From assembly GCA_008973525.1 (NCBI GenBank), contig WACJ01000266.1, positions 124,001 through 188,000 of the forward strand: a stretch of 64,000 nucleotides of DNA. The letters run 5' to 3'. The position numbers and the translations under genes are program-made. A model generated the notes under the pieces. It was not told where the DNA came from, made no database searches, and saw nothing but the letters and a program-made list of their open reading frames with translations. This DNA comes from Stenopsyche tienmushanensis. Taxonomy: Eukaryota; Arthropoda; Insecta; Trichoptera; Stenopsychidae. Shown here one piece after another: positions 1 to 12,657 of the stretch; the stretch's first letter is position 1, and every line of letters begins with the position of its first letter.

Positions 1-1354
1 GATGGTCTGTCCAGACCATTTTGCTTTTGCGATAAGTTTTTTTTTAAATAGTAGCTATGTATAGATCCTACCCAAACTTCCTGACTTTGTTCATTGAAGG
101 GTTTTGCAGAATTTAGAGTTAAAAAATTTCGGGATCCTTGTGTTTCGAGAAAAAAATATATTTCTATTTATACCCCCAAAGTAAATAAAAGTGATCTGAC
201 CAGATCCAACCAGATCTGACATGTTCCATAAGGAAATCATATTTCTCATGTTGATCTGCGTGTGTAAACACGTATAGGTATATTGTATAGGTATCCTGTA
301 TACTGGAAAAGAAGGAGGCCAGATAGCAGTTAAATTAGGTGAAAATGGGCTACTGGAATTAAGTACAAAGAAAGTGGGAGGACGATTATTGCTGACAATT
401 ATTTTACAATTTTTAATAGCATGGAAAAACTGCAGTAGGTAGGGCTTGCTTTTGTTGGGACTATCTGCCGGAATAAAAATGCATTCCGAAAGAAATGTTT
501 CCAGAACATCATCGTCCAATATATTCATCCGTGTTCGGATTTACAGACAATGATGCAAATGCTTCATACGTTCCGAAAAAACCAAAAGCTGTTATCCCAT
601 TATCGACCATCCAATATGATACCGAAGTTGTTGGAGAAGCCCACGAGGCTAGTTTTCAAGCTAGCAGAGCAAGCAAGTGATGGTAAGCTAGTAGACTGGT
701 ATCTCTAGTATCGTTTTTGAGCTAAAAAATATCCTAAAATCAAAGCTTATCTGCTAGATTGGCTGGTTTGTTGGCATGCTGCTTATTCTACTTGCTTGAA
801 AAGTGTTCTTTTGTGCATTGGGCATAAAGCATTGCAGATTTTTTCTGCAATATGCTGCATACTGCAGCATTGACATCATTCATAGTTTATATTATAAGGC
901 AAAAGGTTTAACGAAAGTAAAAACTCGGGTGTTAATAAACTCCCACTACTATATTTTTGAGAATATAATAGAATTGCATATGTCAATTTTTTACGCAAAA
1001 ATCAAACAATTACCATTTGAATCAACAATTCGCATATTTGCCCACAATTCATCATCAAAAATTGATTTCATTGTTTGCGCCATGAGCCTTTGTCAGATTT
1101 CTCATAACAATCAATATTTAGCAAGTCCTCCATTACATTTTTGCGTTCTGTCCAAGACGACAGCAATACGTAATTGAGTTTTCGTGTATCCAAATATCTT
1201 TGATTAGTGTTTATCTGCAGCTTTGTTCTTGAGAACGACCCAAAGATTCCCTATGAAAACTTGAATTTTTCTCACTTCAAAGTTCTCATAAATTTTGCAC
1301 CTTTGCGTTGTTTTAACTTATCCTACTAGGAATATTCGGAACCATGCTAGCCCG
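1..1354. other. Intergenic, no convincing gene
   Basis: AT-rich sequence without recognisable domains. The only stretch that looks faintly exon-like is about 552-680 on the plus strand. There an AG follows a TTTAC tract, an open frame runs for about 40 codons, and a strong donor-like GTAAGC follows at about 681. Two frames are equally plausible there and neither matches a family I recognise, so no gene is called. Confidence 0.5.
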
Positions 1355-1530
1355 CTCAACTAAAGCCCTAAAAGAGAACGGAGCGGCCACAAAGTCTGTG
1401 TGTCCAATCGGTCCGCTTTTCGGACCGCTGATATGACGAACGAGCGCCGCGCAACGGACGCCATACGAATGATTATGAACTCTAGTTACAAAACGAAGTT
1501 GTCCAGAGAAGACTAATCGGGTGGGTTATT
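1355..1530 (+). repeat. Dispersed repeat, CGGTCCGCTTTTCGGACCG family, copy 1
   Basis: Holds a short palindromic core (CGGTCCGCTTTTCGGACCG) flanked by AAGCCCTAAAAGAG upstream and GACTAATCGGGTGG downstream. Related copies lie at about 2070-2150 (inverted), 7790-7980 (same strand) and 15880-15990 (inverted). No coding potential is seen. It is probably a short non-autonomous element of unknown superfamily. Confidence 0.55.
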
Positions 1531-3524
1531 TAAATTTGCTTTATTTAAAACTGTGGTTGCCTATATATTCATATCTTGTTATTAAAGGATGACGGTGGTT
1601 TCATTCAATTAAAATTTTAAAACTATAAAATAACTGATATATTGAATTTATTCGGATTTGATTCAATATTAAAAGCATTGCACAAATATTTCTTCAACTA
1701 TTCCTCTTCAACATTTATTTCTGCCGCGAGATTAGGATCCATCCTAGTTAACCCTTTGAGTAATGTTCTAATTTTAAATCATCATAAACTTAGATGCCAT
1801 ATTTGTATGTCCGCCACTTATCATCCGTACGAATCCACTTATCTGTCAAGACCTTTGCAGTGTGCATGAAACTTGTGCAGGGCCGTAACAAGGGCGTGGC
1901 AAAGCAGGCACCCGCCACGGGCGCAACTGGGCTTGGGGCGCAAAACAAATACCGACCCGGTCGAGTCATGGTTTTTATTTTACTCAACCATTCTACTTTA
2001 CATGAACCAACATTGATTGACTCTGTCCGTTTTTATAAGATATACTAAGTTGTCAGTAAGTCAGTAAGTTGTCAGTGTAATCAGCGGTCCGAAAAGCGGA
2101 CCGATTGAGCTTACAAACTTTATGGCCACTCTTTTAGGACTTACTACTCTCCATTTGTCATTCTCCGAACTCAACGTTTTTTCTGAATCACTGGAATTTG
2201 GACACAACTCTGTGTCTTACCTCTTTAAGGGGTTAATATGCTTTCACTGTTATACAATTCTTTCTTTGACATCTCTGGGCGAGGAATATAAGTTAGATTG
2301 ATTTTCTTAAATAATATTCAACTTGTATAATCATATGATTTTTAATGCAGTCACGAAAAAAGGTGCAACCAATCCTTCGCCTAATATTGAATCGAATGAG
2401 TCGATGACAACATTCTAGTGAAGGTTGACATGACGACCTCCATTCACACTTATCATCTCTTAACTGCAACAACCTCATGTACGTAATCTTCTAAGACTGA
2501 GATACAATTCTTGGTGACTTATCGTAGAATTAAAAATAACATCTTATTGTCCTTAAATAGCGCCAAACAACGCTCCGAATTATTGACTTTAAGATGTCAG
2601 CTATCAAAAGTAGCATCACTAAAACTACTGTAACTTATTAACTAAACATCAGATCGTTATGAAATTTTGACATGCATTATTTGAAGGTTGGCGCTTTTAA
2701 AAAATCATGTGGATTTGTATATAGTGGCGCCTACTATATGTCATCCTACGAACTTATTGAGTGATAAGTTTATAGGAGGAAAATTTATAAAAACACACGA
2801 GTGTTATTATTGAATTTAGCATTATCCTCTATTAACCGGAGATCCCTCATCGACGAAGATTTCAATATTTGACACGTATAAGAATATTCAATCCAATATA
2901 ACAATACATGAAATGTCAATGACCGACTTAAGCATGAAAATAGTAAATGGATGTACTGAATCATCTCTGCCCGAGAAAATGCTCCAGTACAGCAGTTAGC
3001 GATTGCCATGGCTACAATCCAAGATTCCAGTCGAGAATTCTTTCACCACCCACCTCAATATACCGACCCAGCTCTGTAGTTCTCGGATGATTTTATCGCG
3101 GCTTATAACATGGAAACGATGATTCGACGCAATGCGCGATTGCGAAATATGGTATAGTTTTTTTTGCAAAATATAAATCATTTTAAACGAGTAATCTATG
3201 CTCCATGTCTTATATAAGCAGCCTAGGTGTGAAAAATTTCCAAATTTCTGAACATAATCGAGTGTCAATCATGAGAAGGTCCACGGTGTCGTACATTTGA
3301 CGACTGTCAAAAAACGTATATTTTAAACATGTCTTAGAAACCCGATATGAATTTCAAGCGAAAAAGATTTGATTGGCACAAACGAAACAACATACAAATC
3401 TGTGCTATTCCTATAGCCCCATATAATGCGATGATGAACTTTATTTTGTGCGATTTCGAATTTATGCATTTCTCCAATGTTTCGAATTTTAAAAATCCAA
3501 AATTCCAACTACTAACGGAGTTAT
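1531..3524. other. Intergenic with a repeat fragment at about 1875-2150
   Basis: No gene is recognised. About 1875-1915 (CCGTAACAAGGGCGTGGC) resembles a stretch near 7700, and 2070-2150 is an inverted copy of the CGGTCCGC repeat. Both neighbours therefore recur together elsewhere, as if they were parts of one larger element. The rest is AT-rich with only chance-length ORFs. Confidence 0.45.
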
Positions 3525-4046
3525 AGCTATTTTAGTGCGGCGGCAACTTGACCGGTCCTAGCCGAATGAAATCTTTTAACGCGTTTTTCTCGAAACTACT
3601 TTTTTCAACACGGTTGACATCATATCTCAATTTTTAACTAATTAATTCACTTCAAACTGGGTACGAATCTTTTCTATATAACCCTCTATTATTCCTACCA
3701 GGTTTATGTTAAAACTATTTTCAAAAAAAAATCTGTGACAAAATAAGGCCAAAAATTACTTGACTGAATTTTTTTTAAACAGTCGCCATTTTGAGTCATA
3801 TCGAAAATCGCAACGAAAATGATCATACAGCGATGATAGTTTATAATTAAATTAGTATTTCTCTAGTGGATGTTACCAAAAATGTTATTTTATTATTGCC
3901 TTATTATGTTTCTGTTTTTTATTAACTTTTTTTATGCGATTTTTGAAATATTTTATATAGCTGTTTCAAAGTTATGCGGTTTTTAAAATCCATGGACGCA
4001 TCTTCACTTTTTTTATGTAAGTCATAGCTTTTTTTGTGCGATTGAA
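3525..4046 (-). repeat. Left arm of a long inverted repeat
   Basis: About 520 bases starting at AGCTATTTTAGTGCGGCGGC and ending near TTTTTTTGTGCGAT. The reverse complement recurs with indels at about 5770-6198, and a partial third copy lies at about 11020-11460. Diagnostic shared words are GCGTTTTTCTCGAAACTA, GGCCAAAAA and ATATAGCTGTTT. No protein is encoded. The GCATAAC/TCGCACAAA words at the inner end resemble pogo/Tigger-type termini, but that assignment is tentative. Confidence 0.6.
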
Positions 4047-5769
4047 GTACAATTGAGCAATTCGGTATACATTTTAAAGAAATATTTATTTTTAAATATT
4101 TTTGGAGCCATTTTACAGATAATTTATATCGAGACATGGTTCAAGATACACGTTTTTTTTATCAAATGAAAAATGAGATTTGTTAATATATTGTAAACAA
4201 TGCCATGGCTAACAATCAACGAAAAATTGCGTCGTTGCAATCTATTTTTATTCGGGAATAAAGACAAATAAAATAACAATAAAGATATACAATAGATACG
4301 TTTGGAGATTTTTAAGACTTTATCCTATCGTAAGTGGGTAAAAAAAATCATTAAAAAGCGAAAGGAATCATAAGGATAATTATAGAACGGGAGCGTCCCA
4401 TAAATTGAATGTTGATGCGCTTTCATCAATAGTGGAATATTCAACTAAGTTTGATTTTCTATGACCAGATACAAAAAAAGTTGCTAAAAATACACATTTT
4501 TCTTCAATCGTTCACTATTTTTTAATTTTTTAACATTTCTGTCTAATTATAGTCTATACTATACACAATATTATACAAAGTAAAAATATGTTTCATTTTT
4601 TTGCTGCAAATCATCCATCCAGGACTTAGGACTTCCATGGTGAAGAATGTCATCGCTCGTCCATCGACATGCGTGGCTTCCCCCATTCCCCACTACTATA
4701 CTTTGTCAAACTTTAAAAAATATTTTTATGTTCAATAAAGATTGTCTAGTCTACACACCAAACATCAACAGTCTATATTTAATACTTTTCGCAACAAAAA
4801 AAAATGTTAAAAAATCGATCACCTTAAGGTCCAACATGGTATTAACTTTACCCATGAATTTGCGAAACATTTCACAAATCAAACATTCCGAGTAAAAAAA
4901 CATATCAGAACATAAAATCTTACTATTCTATTACGCCTCTAAGTACGTAATCATCGGCGATTTTTCTTTATAAATCCATAAATAGGATGATTTATTGAGT
5001 AATATTGCGAGCCTTGGCGAATAGGTGTTTTCCATTGAAATGATCAGCCTTATTCTTAATCGGAATCAGCTCTATTTTTTCCAAAACGATGTCACATCCG
5101 ATTCTGATTACCAGAGGGCCCAAATATGGAAACTGACGACGCTGGATGCAGTAAAATCCGAGCAATGTTTTTAAATAGGCAACATCAGTCATTCATAATA
5201 GGCAACAACCTACTTTGGCGAACACTATGACTTCACTTTCTAGCTGTGCAATTTTTTAATAATACCCATTATCAGTGACGAATTTGTCGTCTTTACGCTT
5301 GCTTGGTCCATAGCGAAATTTTCAGCTCTCAATTATCATAAATGTGAGTGCAATTTTGTTGTTTAAATGAGCGAAAAGAATGAGCGCACTGACATCTGAC
5401 TAAACTCAAATCCTATTTACATTTCATTCTTAAATAACATAATTTCGTACTAGATACTATATACAATTATCTTGATCTGGCCTTTGAATCAAATATTTTA
5501 ATATGTCATAAAATTCTAAATGTTAATCAATGCAGATCTGAGTTTAATGTAAATTTGGATACAAATTTCCATCATATTGCCTGAATAATATTATCACAAA
5601 ATATTTTTAAGGGATTGTATGTTTTTTTTCAGTATTGTATATATTTTTGATGGAGAACATTACCGAGACATGGTTTTTTAATACACTAATAAGAAAATAT
5701 CAAAATAAAAAAAAGCTAACAACTTATACACTTAAACTTTTTTTATGCGGTAGATGCGTTCCGCAGAAA
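4047..5769. other. Spacer between inverted arms, no gene
   Basis: AT-rich, with no domain or long ORF. If the two arms belong to one element, this is its internal region and it carries no transposase remnant that I can see. GAGACATGGTT occurs near both ends in the same orientation (about 4133 and 5664). Confidence 0.4.
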
Positions 5770-6198
5770 ATCGCACAAAAAAAGCTATGACTTACATAAA
5801 AAAAAGTGAAGATGCGTTCATGAATTTTACACAGCTATATAAAATATATCCGAAATCGCTTAAAAAAAGTTAATAGAAAACAGGAACATAAAAAGGCAAT
5901 TAAAAATAGCATATTTGGTAACATCATCAAAAAAAAATCACAAAATGGCGACTGTTTAAAAATATTCAGTCAAGTCATTTTTTGGCCTTATTTCATCACA
6001 GTTAATTTTCAAAGATCTAGTAGAAATATTAGAGGGTTACATAGAAAATATTCCAGTTTGAAATAAATAAATTAATTAAAATTTGAGATATGAAGTCAAC
6101 CGCGTTGAAAAAAGTAGTTTCGAGAAAAACGCGTTAAAACATTACATCATGATAGGACCGGCCAAGTTGCCGCCTCACTAAAATAGCTATAACTCCGT
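5770..6198 (+). repeat. Right arm of the long inverted repeat
   Basis: Reverse complement of 3525-4046 with scattered indels. It ends in GCCGCCTCACTAAAATAGCT, the mirror of the start of the left arm. Either two copies inserted head to head, or this is a foldback element with about 0.5-kb arms. Confidence 0.6.
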
Positions 6199-7789
6199 AA
6201 ATAGTTTGAACCAGGATAGAGGGCGTGGGAATATTGAAATGAAATATAATAGATACGAGTTTCAGAATTTCGTATGGTGTACCAAATACATATCATAGTA
6301 GCTCGAAGGTGATTTTTAAAACAACAACCGCCATCTATACGTTAGGTCGGGTACTTTTTGGACTATCTTTGTATTTTATTCTAATATATTGTATTTATAA
6401 TAGTGCCCTCTTTTTAAAATATTAGACTTTTTGGAGGGGGGAGGAGGTAAGTTCTCTAACAAAAAAAATCCGCTAGATTTTTGTTTGAGTTCGAATTGGG
6501 GCACAATGCAGTGAAAGCAGATGGAAATATTGACTGAACATTCGGAGAAGGATCGATTTGTGAAAGAATAATTCGAAAAGGGCAAAAATAATATTGAAAT
6601 AGGCAAAAAAAACTGTACAAGTGGGTGCCGCACGAACTGTCAGAAGGCTCTAAAAATGAGGCGCTTGGAAGGGTTTTTTTAGTATCTTATGACTGAAGAT
6701 AAAAAGTGGGTGTTGTACGCTAATCAAAAACTCAAAAGCTAAAGGCATTCAAAGGGGCAGGTAATGAAACCAACCCCTCGACCGAGTCTAACTAAAAAAG
6801 GAGGAATCGAAAAATATTTTATATTAAAAATAAGGAATTAAAACTAAAATGAAATAGATGGAAAAATGGATTCTACTGAAGGAGAATACATTTTTTTATT
6901 TGAATTTAACCCTTTCATTTAAAAACCGATATTTTTGACTGGACAACCTATAATATAACAATTGTATTATAATAATTGACACTAAAAATGAGCAGAAGAC
7001 ATTGGCACGACAATTTCTTCTGAGTCTTCCAACTAGTTTGAAAACAAAAATGCATCCAAAATTTCAAATAAGTTATATTTGCTTGAATTTATTACGAATG
7101 CACTTTATATTCGATTGGGACCCTTAGTTTTGCCATCAAGTATCATTCGGCTTGATTTTTTCCACATGACAAATGTTGACGATGACTGTTTTACGCCATG
7201 AAAATAACAAAAAAAAAACCCTATAAAATGTATAGCCTTAATATTATTTTTCCGTATTCTTCGCGAGGACTTTGAAATCCAGCGTCATCTATGAGAAGAA
7301 TCGCTCATAAATATGAATGGTCCATAAAGTATTCAGACACCTGAATGTAGATGGCACTTTGCGGTCATCGCGTGAAATAATGTATATTTATTACTTTTTT
7401 AACCTTCGAAAAATTAAAATAAATGTAGTCTTATCTAATTGAGCGGCGGTAACAAAGCGAAATCGCTTCGCTAATATATTACGCAAAACGCGTATCATAG
7501 CATATAAATACTACTGTCAAATATTATTGAAAAAGATGATTTGATGCGTTATTCAACTACATAAATATCAATCCCATGTTATTGAATATTGAAGTCATAT
7601 TTCATCATGCTTAATTTCTTCGTCACTTCCATCTGGATGAAAAAAATTGAAAATCGGTAGTCTTTTTAATACTTTTATAAACTGAAGTTTCATAGGAAGG
7701 GCAGAGCCGTTACAAGGGTATGAAGCGCCCGTGGCAAATATCTAAATTCCCTCCCCCCCTCTATGATCTTTCGTGATCATAGAAAATGG
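6199..7789. other. Intergenic, no gene
   Basis: AT-rich, nothing recognised apart from a short C/T-rich tract near 7741. The ORF on the minus strand near 6376-6633 is low-complexity and matches no family I know. Confidence 0.45.
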
Positions 7790-7980
7790 CGCAAAAAGCC
7801 CTAAAAGAGGACGGAGTCGCCACAAAGTTTGTATGTCCAATCGGTCCACTTTTCAGACCGCTGATACGACGAATTAACGCCACGCGATCGAATGCCATAC
7901 CTGATCATATCTACAGAACAATTACAAGCTCTCATTATGAAACCAAATTGTCTGAAGAATACTAATCGGGTGGATTGTTA
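7790..7980 (+). repeat. Dispersed repeat, CGGTCCGC family, copy 3
   Basis: Matches the copy at 1355-1530 over CCCTAAAAGAG, the CACAAAGT stretch, the CGGTCC palindrome (degenerate here) and ACTAATCGGGTGGATT. Confidence 0.55.
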
Positions 7981-9291
7981 AAAGTATACAATCGGTCGAA
8001 ATATTGTTGTCTTTATTTATTGTGGTTGGGTATATCTCTCTTGAAAGCCCAACCCATATAAAAAAAAGAATGGATTAAAGCCCTTACTTAAATAATATTG
8101 GATCATATACAGGCAGATAAACAGACATACATTTTAAATATATATAAACAAATATCCATAATCAATTTTTTATTGATTTAATACAATATTTAAAAAATAT
8201 TTCTTTGATGATTTTTTCAATGTTGTTTGAGCCCTTGGCTTTTTTCTAAATAATTACTTTACGACAATTTGCTTAAAATGTAATCGATTAGCAATTTGTC
8301 TAAAATTAAGGACTTCTACAGTTGAATACATTTAAATTAATCTGTATATTTGAAAAAAACTCTTTATTTGTATTGATATATCACTCCTTTCGAATTGAAG
8401 GTAATCAAAGAGGCCCTCAATGAATTTGTTGAAAGCGGCTATGCTGAGGCGGTTATTTAAAATACCGCGTTAATCGAAACGGATGGTTGTTTATTAAAAT
8501 GTTTGCCAATTAAAAAAATGTCTCCATCGTTTTAGGCGCAGATAAAAATAGAGTGTAAGCAGAGAAGAGTTCGATCTATGATTGCGTAACGACTTATCAA
8601 ATAAAACTACAATGGGTGGCACTTTAAATAACGTTTAAGCAAAATTTAGAGTCAAGCTCATTCTGAGCTTTTTATAAATCCCCACACTACAATCCCTGCA
8701 CATTTCCGCGTTTCTTTGAACAACTATCGGATATTTATGTAGAGAAGACAGCTGTCATCCGCCGAGTCCAAGATTACAGAGAACGAAATTTATCCGCCAT
8801 TTGCCGGACTCGTTCTTGTTTTGTTGACAAATTCTAATCATATTCAAGCCTTTTACGAAAATTCTGGTAAATTGAAGATGGACTTATTTCTGAAGCTCAT
8901 ATTAATTGGTAGAATGTCTAAAAAATGAATATATCATTATAATTGAACGAATATGAATATGAACGAAAGCACCCCATACAGAAATAATAGTAACGACGAA
9001 GAACGCATTAATCTTAACTAATTGGGAAAGACTTGGGCAAAATTTCGACCGTAGGAATTTATTTTATAGTATTTAAAGAATATATTGATCTTGGCTTATA
9101 GGACAAGAAAAGCACCTGGACATTGAAATCAGTGCTTCACATTGGAACTGAACCGAAAACTGGTAAAACCGTTATTTTTTAAAACTGAACCGATTCAAAA
9201 ATTACAGTATTCTGGTTCGTTATACGTCTTATGCGAAAAATAATTTGGTTGACTGGGACTCCCTGATTTAAATTTGTTTTTTTTTTGTTAT
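7981..9291. other. Intergenic, no gene
   Basis: AT-rich. No open frame of meaningful length and no repeat that I could pair elsewhere in the window. Confidence 0.4.
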
Positions 9292-10133
9292 AAAATCGAG
9301 ACATTCCCACCGAAATCCGGACGCTTGGAAACAGTGGCGTAACATCTAATTAGCGAGCTTAGACGACGCCTAGGGGCAGTAACTGTCTAATATGTGTATA
9401 CATATGTACAGTACATATATGTTTTTAAATTGTTATATTAACCTTTCCCTACCGGTGATGTATTTACTACACTTCGACTCTAATAATGGTAATATCGATA
9501 TGAAATATGATAGATACGAGCTTCAGAATTTTTGTATTCCTCCGTAATATAATTACGAATCACATCAAGATATTAGAGTATATAAGTATTCATCTGCAGC
9601 GACGGAAATAAATAATTTGTCGGGAAATCGGGAATTTTGCGAGTTTTAGTCTGTGTCTCAGCAGAAAGGAGTTTTATCAGTCAGATTGATGGTGTTATAC
9701 AAAAATCACGCGGTCATCAACTCGAACTAGCATTTAAATATCTGATGACGATACCTTCAACGAGTGTGGAGGCTGAGCGTGCATTTTCAGCAGCAAGTTG
9801 CCTGGCTCCAAAATCAGATCCAGACTAAATGACGAAACACTCGATGCTTTAATGTTACTTCGGGCATATTTTCAAAATAATATTTGAATATTTTAGTGTT
9901 GTATTTATCTATTTTTGAATTGTATTTTTATCTTTTCTTAAATAAATAAAATTCTTTCGCCTTCAAATTATTTTATATATTAAACAAATGGACTTATTAT
10001 TAATTTTTGATTAAATTTATCAATGTAATTTCTTAAGCTATTGAAAATTCCGGTACCGGGATCCTGGGATTGATCCCAGGATGGTCTAATGCAATCCAAG
10101 GATCGAAATTTTGGCTCGGGATTGGATTCCCTA
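9292..10133 (+). mobile_element. hAT non-autonomous element, 5'-truncated copy
   Basis: Shares with 39141-40140 the segment from CGAGACATTCCC through AACCTTTCCCTACCGGTGAT to the 3' terminal GGGATTGGATTCCCTA (ending at 10133). Inside, 9715-9890 encodes a degenerate hAT C-terminal dimerisation (hATC) segment: ELAFKYLMTIPSTSVEAERA followed by FSAASCL. The frame breaks after that point. The 5' TIR is missing, so this copy is not mobile. Confidence 0.8.
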
Positions 10134-11019
10134 CACATATATAGGAACTGGATCTAACCATACTTAAGTTTGTCTAGATCTATTTTTGTGTTTAAAATAT
10201 TCCAAAAATAGCAGTTCTTAAAATGAGGAAGATCTAATATATACATCGACATTCGTTGGGCTTCGACAGTGTTGAAATTAAACCACTGAGTGCCACACGA
10301 ACTAATGCCAGCATATTGATTGCGCCATGTCAGTCAGTCAAATCTATCTAACTTAGAACTTATTTTTCTAGAATATTAAAAATGGATCGTCCATTGAGGC
10401 AATAAACGCCAAAAGCTAATGCTTTTTGATTTATATATAAATAATTATTAATTAAAATATTATTAAAAACTAATTATAATTTCACCACTCATACATAGAA
10501 CCTCTTCCATATAAAATCTTTGGAGGGTTTCTTTGGAGTAAAAAAGATTGATCATAGTTAATCTACAGGACCAGTGTAAAATTATACCATTAAAAACCGC
10601 ATAAATACTGCATATATTTAAAAGAGGAATATAGGAGGATTATAATGTATCTGGCTGGCGTATATTTATCAGAATAACATTAACACAATAACGGCGGGTG
10701 ATTTTTTGCAACACTGTTTTTTTTTTTTAAATTCTCACTAAAATATGCATAACTTTCGAAGTTTTAAAGGTACATTAATATTTTATTTTATTTATACTCA
10801 TCAATATCTGCAGATTACACCCATGGACACTAAAATACCAAAAAAAAAATTATACTCTAAAAATACTTAATTACTTAAATATTCTTATGTGCTTAAAAAT
10901 CTTCTTACAATACAAATAAACGTTTAAATTAATATTTTAAATGACAAGGTGTGTTAAGGATTGTTTTTTTTTAGAACTTAAATAACTATTAATGTGTGAT
11001 TTCAAATCGGGTTCCACGG
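10134..11019. other. Intergenic, no gene
   Basis: AT-rich filler with homopolymer runs. No ORF or paired repeat recognised. Confidence 0.4.
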
Positions 11020-11460
11020 ATTTTAAAAACCGCATAACTTTGAAACCGCTATATAAAATATATCCAAAATCGCATAAAAAAGTTAATAAAAAACAGGAAC
11101 ATAATAAGGTAATTATAAAATAACATTTTAATTATAAACTATCATCCCTGTATGATTTCGTGGCAATTTTCGATATGACTCAAAATCGTTTTCTTCTTCG
11201 AAAAAAATAGTATACCCAGTGTCAATGTCATCATTTATCTGTCATCAAAAAAAAAAATCTGTTTAAAAAAATTCAGTCAAGTCATTTTCTGGCCTTATTT
11301 TATCACAGTTAATTTTCACAAATCTAGTAGGAATAGTAGAAGGTTATATAGAAAATATTCGTACCCAGTTTGAAATAAATTAATTAATTAAAATTTGAGA
11401 CATGAAGTCAACAAAATCATTTTTTTCAAAAATTTGAACCAGAATAGAGGGCGTGGCCGT
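11020..11460 (+). repeat. Third copy of the 3.5/5.8-kb inverted-repeat family
   Basis: Same orientation as 5770-6198. Shared words include CGCTATATAAAATATATCC, AGTTAATAAAAAACAGGAAC, the TTCAGTCAAGTCATTTT stretch and GAAAATATTCGTACCC. It ends near GAGGGCGTGG. Confidence 0.55.
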
Positions 11461-11486
11461 AATTTAGCGATAGCAGATGTAATATG

Positions 11487-12010
11487 ATTTACAGTCCCAA
11501 ATTATTATTTTTTTCCAATTTTCGGTTAGTGTTGATGATTTATTTCCTATTTTATCCAAAATATCTCGATATGTACTCTATTAAATAAGTAAAAAATGAT
11601 TTAAAAACACCGCATAACTTCGAAATCGCACAACAAAAAAATCGCACAAAAAGAAGTTTGAGTATATTATTGCAATTATTATTATTAATTATTGCAATAT
11701 AGACGTATTTTTCTTGGTCGCTGAAGACTTTATTGTACATTTTTCATAAAATTAACCGATGACCAAATAATATTCGTAATACTTATGATGACGAATCAGT
11801 TTTTGTAAAGTGTCAGATGCGGTTCAAGAAAGTGGAAAATTCATGTAAACAGATTTACAGTCCCAAATATATTTTCTTCCAATTTTCGGTTAGTGTTGAT
11901 GATTTATTTCTTATTTTATCCAAAATATCTCGATACGCACTCTTTCTGAAATAAAAAAAATGTTTTGATAAAAACCGCATAACTTCGAAATCGCACAAAA
12001 AAAGTCACAC
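11487..12010 (+). repeat. Direct duplication of about 160-175 bp
   Basis: Two copies beginning GATTTACAGTCCCAAAT (about 11487 and 11852) run through TTCGGTTAGTGTTGATGA and ATATCTCGATA to AACTTCGAAATCGCACAA. About 190 unrelated bases separate them. The CGCATAACTTCGAAATCGCA end is shared with the neighbouring inverted-repeat family. Confidence 0.6.
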
Positions 12011-12399
12011 GAAAAAAAAGGCATATTCGAATATCGAATATTCGACGATGATATCGCAAACGAATAGAATAATGATTGGAAAGAATCTTAAAACACTATG
12101 CAAAAGCAGAATTTATTCTAGGTGACAATTCAGACTACCATTTGTTCATGTGAGCAAGTCTTGATGAATTTTGTAGTTCGAAGCTGAAATCATTTTATAG
12201 ATGTATCAGCTTGAAAGATTGAAACTTCTGGATGTCTGTGTGAAGTCGTTTTAGGTCCACGGGCCGCATATTCAGTTCTTCTGCGTTTGAAGAAAGATGG
12301 CGACATTAGACGATCACCTGCGGCATTTTGGTCGAGGACGATCGTACATGGAGTAAAAATGGTTGGATTTGGACGATTCAAAGGGGAGATAGGTCGCAT

Positions 12400-12587
12400 C
12401 CGCGCAGGCCGACTCGAAGATTAGCTGAACAGGGCCGCAGTTGACGTTTCGCCGCTGTGTCTGCGGGCGTCGGTTTTAATATTGGCGCCGTTTAAATCGG
12501 TCCGCGGGACGCCAGATGCCGCCGCCGGGAGACGGCCCAACTGTGTGAGAGACGCGGACTTAGTCCACCCGCAGATGTGCTGCCATC
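12400..12587 (+). promoter_or_regulatory. GC-rich 5' region/5'UTR of the Ig/FN3 gene
   Basis: A sharp rise in G+C and CpG immediately before the start codon at 12588, in an otherwise AT-rich window. It most likely spans the 5'UTR and the core promoter. I cannot place a TATA box or initiator with confidence. Confidence 0.45.
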
Positions 12588-12657
12588 ATGGGAAACCACC
12601 ACTCAGCATCCGGCTCGGGTTATCGCACCAGGAAAAATGTCCACTGGAAATCGGCAG
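12588..12657 (+). CDS. Ig/FN3 muscle-type protein, exon 1
   Basis: ATG in a GC-rich leader opens 23 codons beginning MGNHHSASGSGYRTRK and ends at a donor, CAG|GTAACA, in phase 1. That matches the phase of the acceptor at 16657/16658, so the join gives A-E-P-P-L-P-P. Gly2 followed by Ser6 fits an N-myristoylation site (MGxxxS), which would place the N-terminus at a membrane; this is inferred from sequence alone. The link to exon 2 rests on phase, strand and the absence of other candidates in the 4-kb intron. A further exon could have been missed. I do not recognise this N-terminus from a named protein. Confidence 0.6.

Noticed and set aside
803..1177. 124-residue plus-strand ORF
   Set aside because: Low-complexity AT-rich frame with no resemblance to a known family and no splice evidence.
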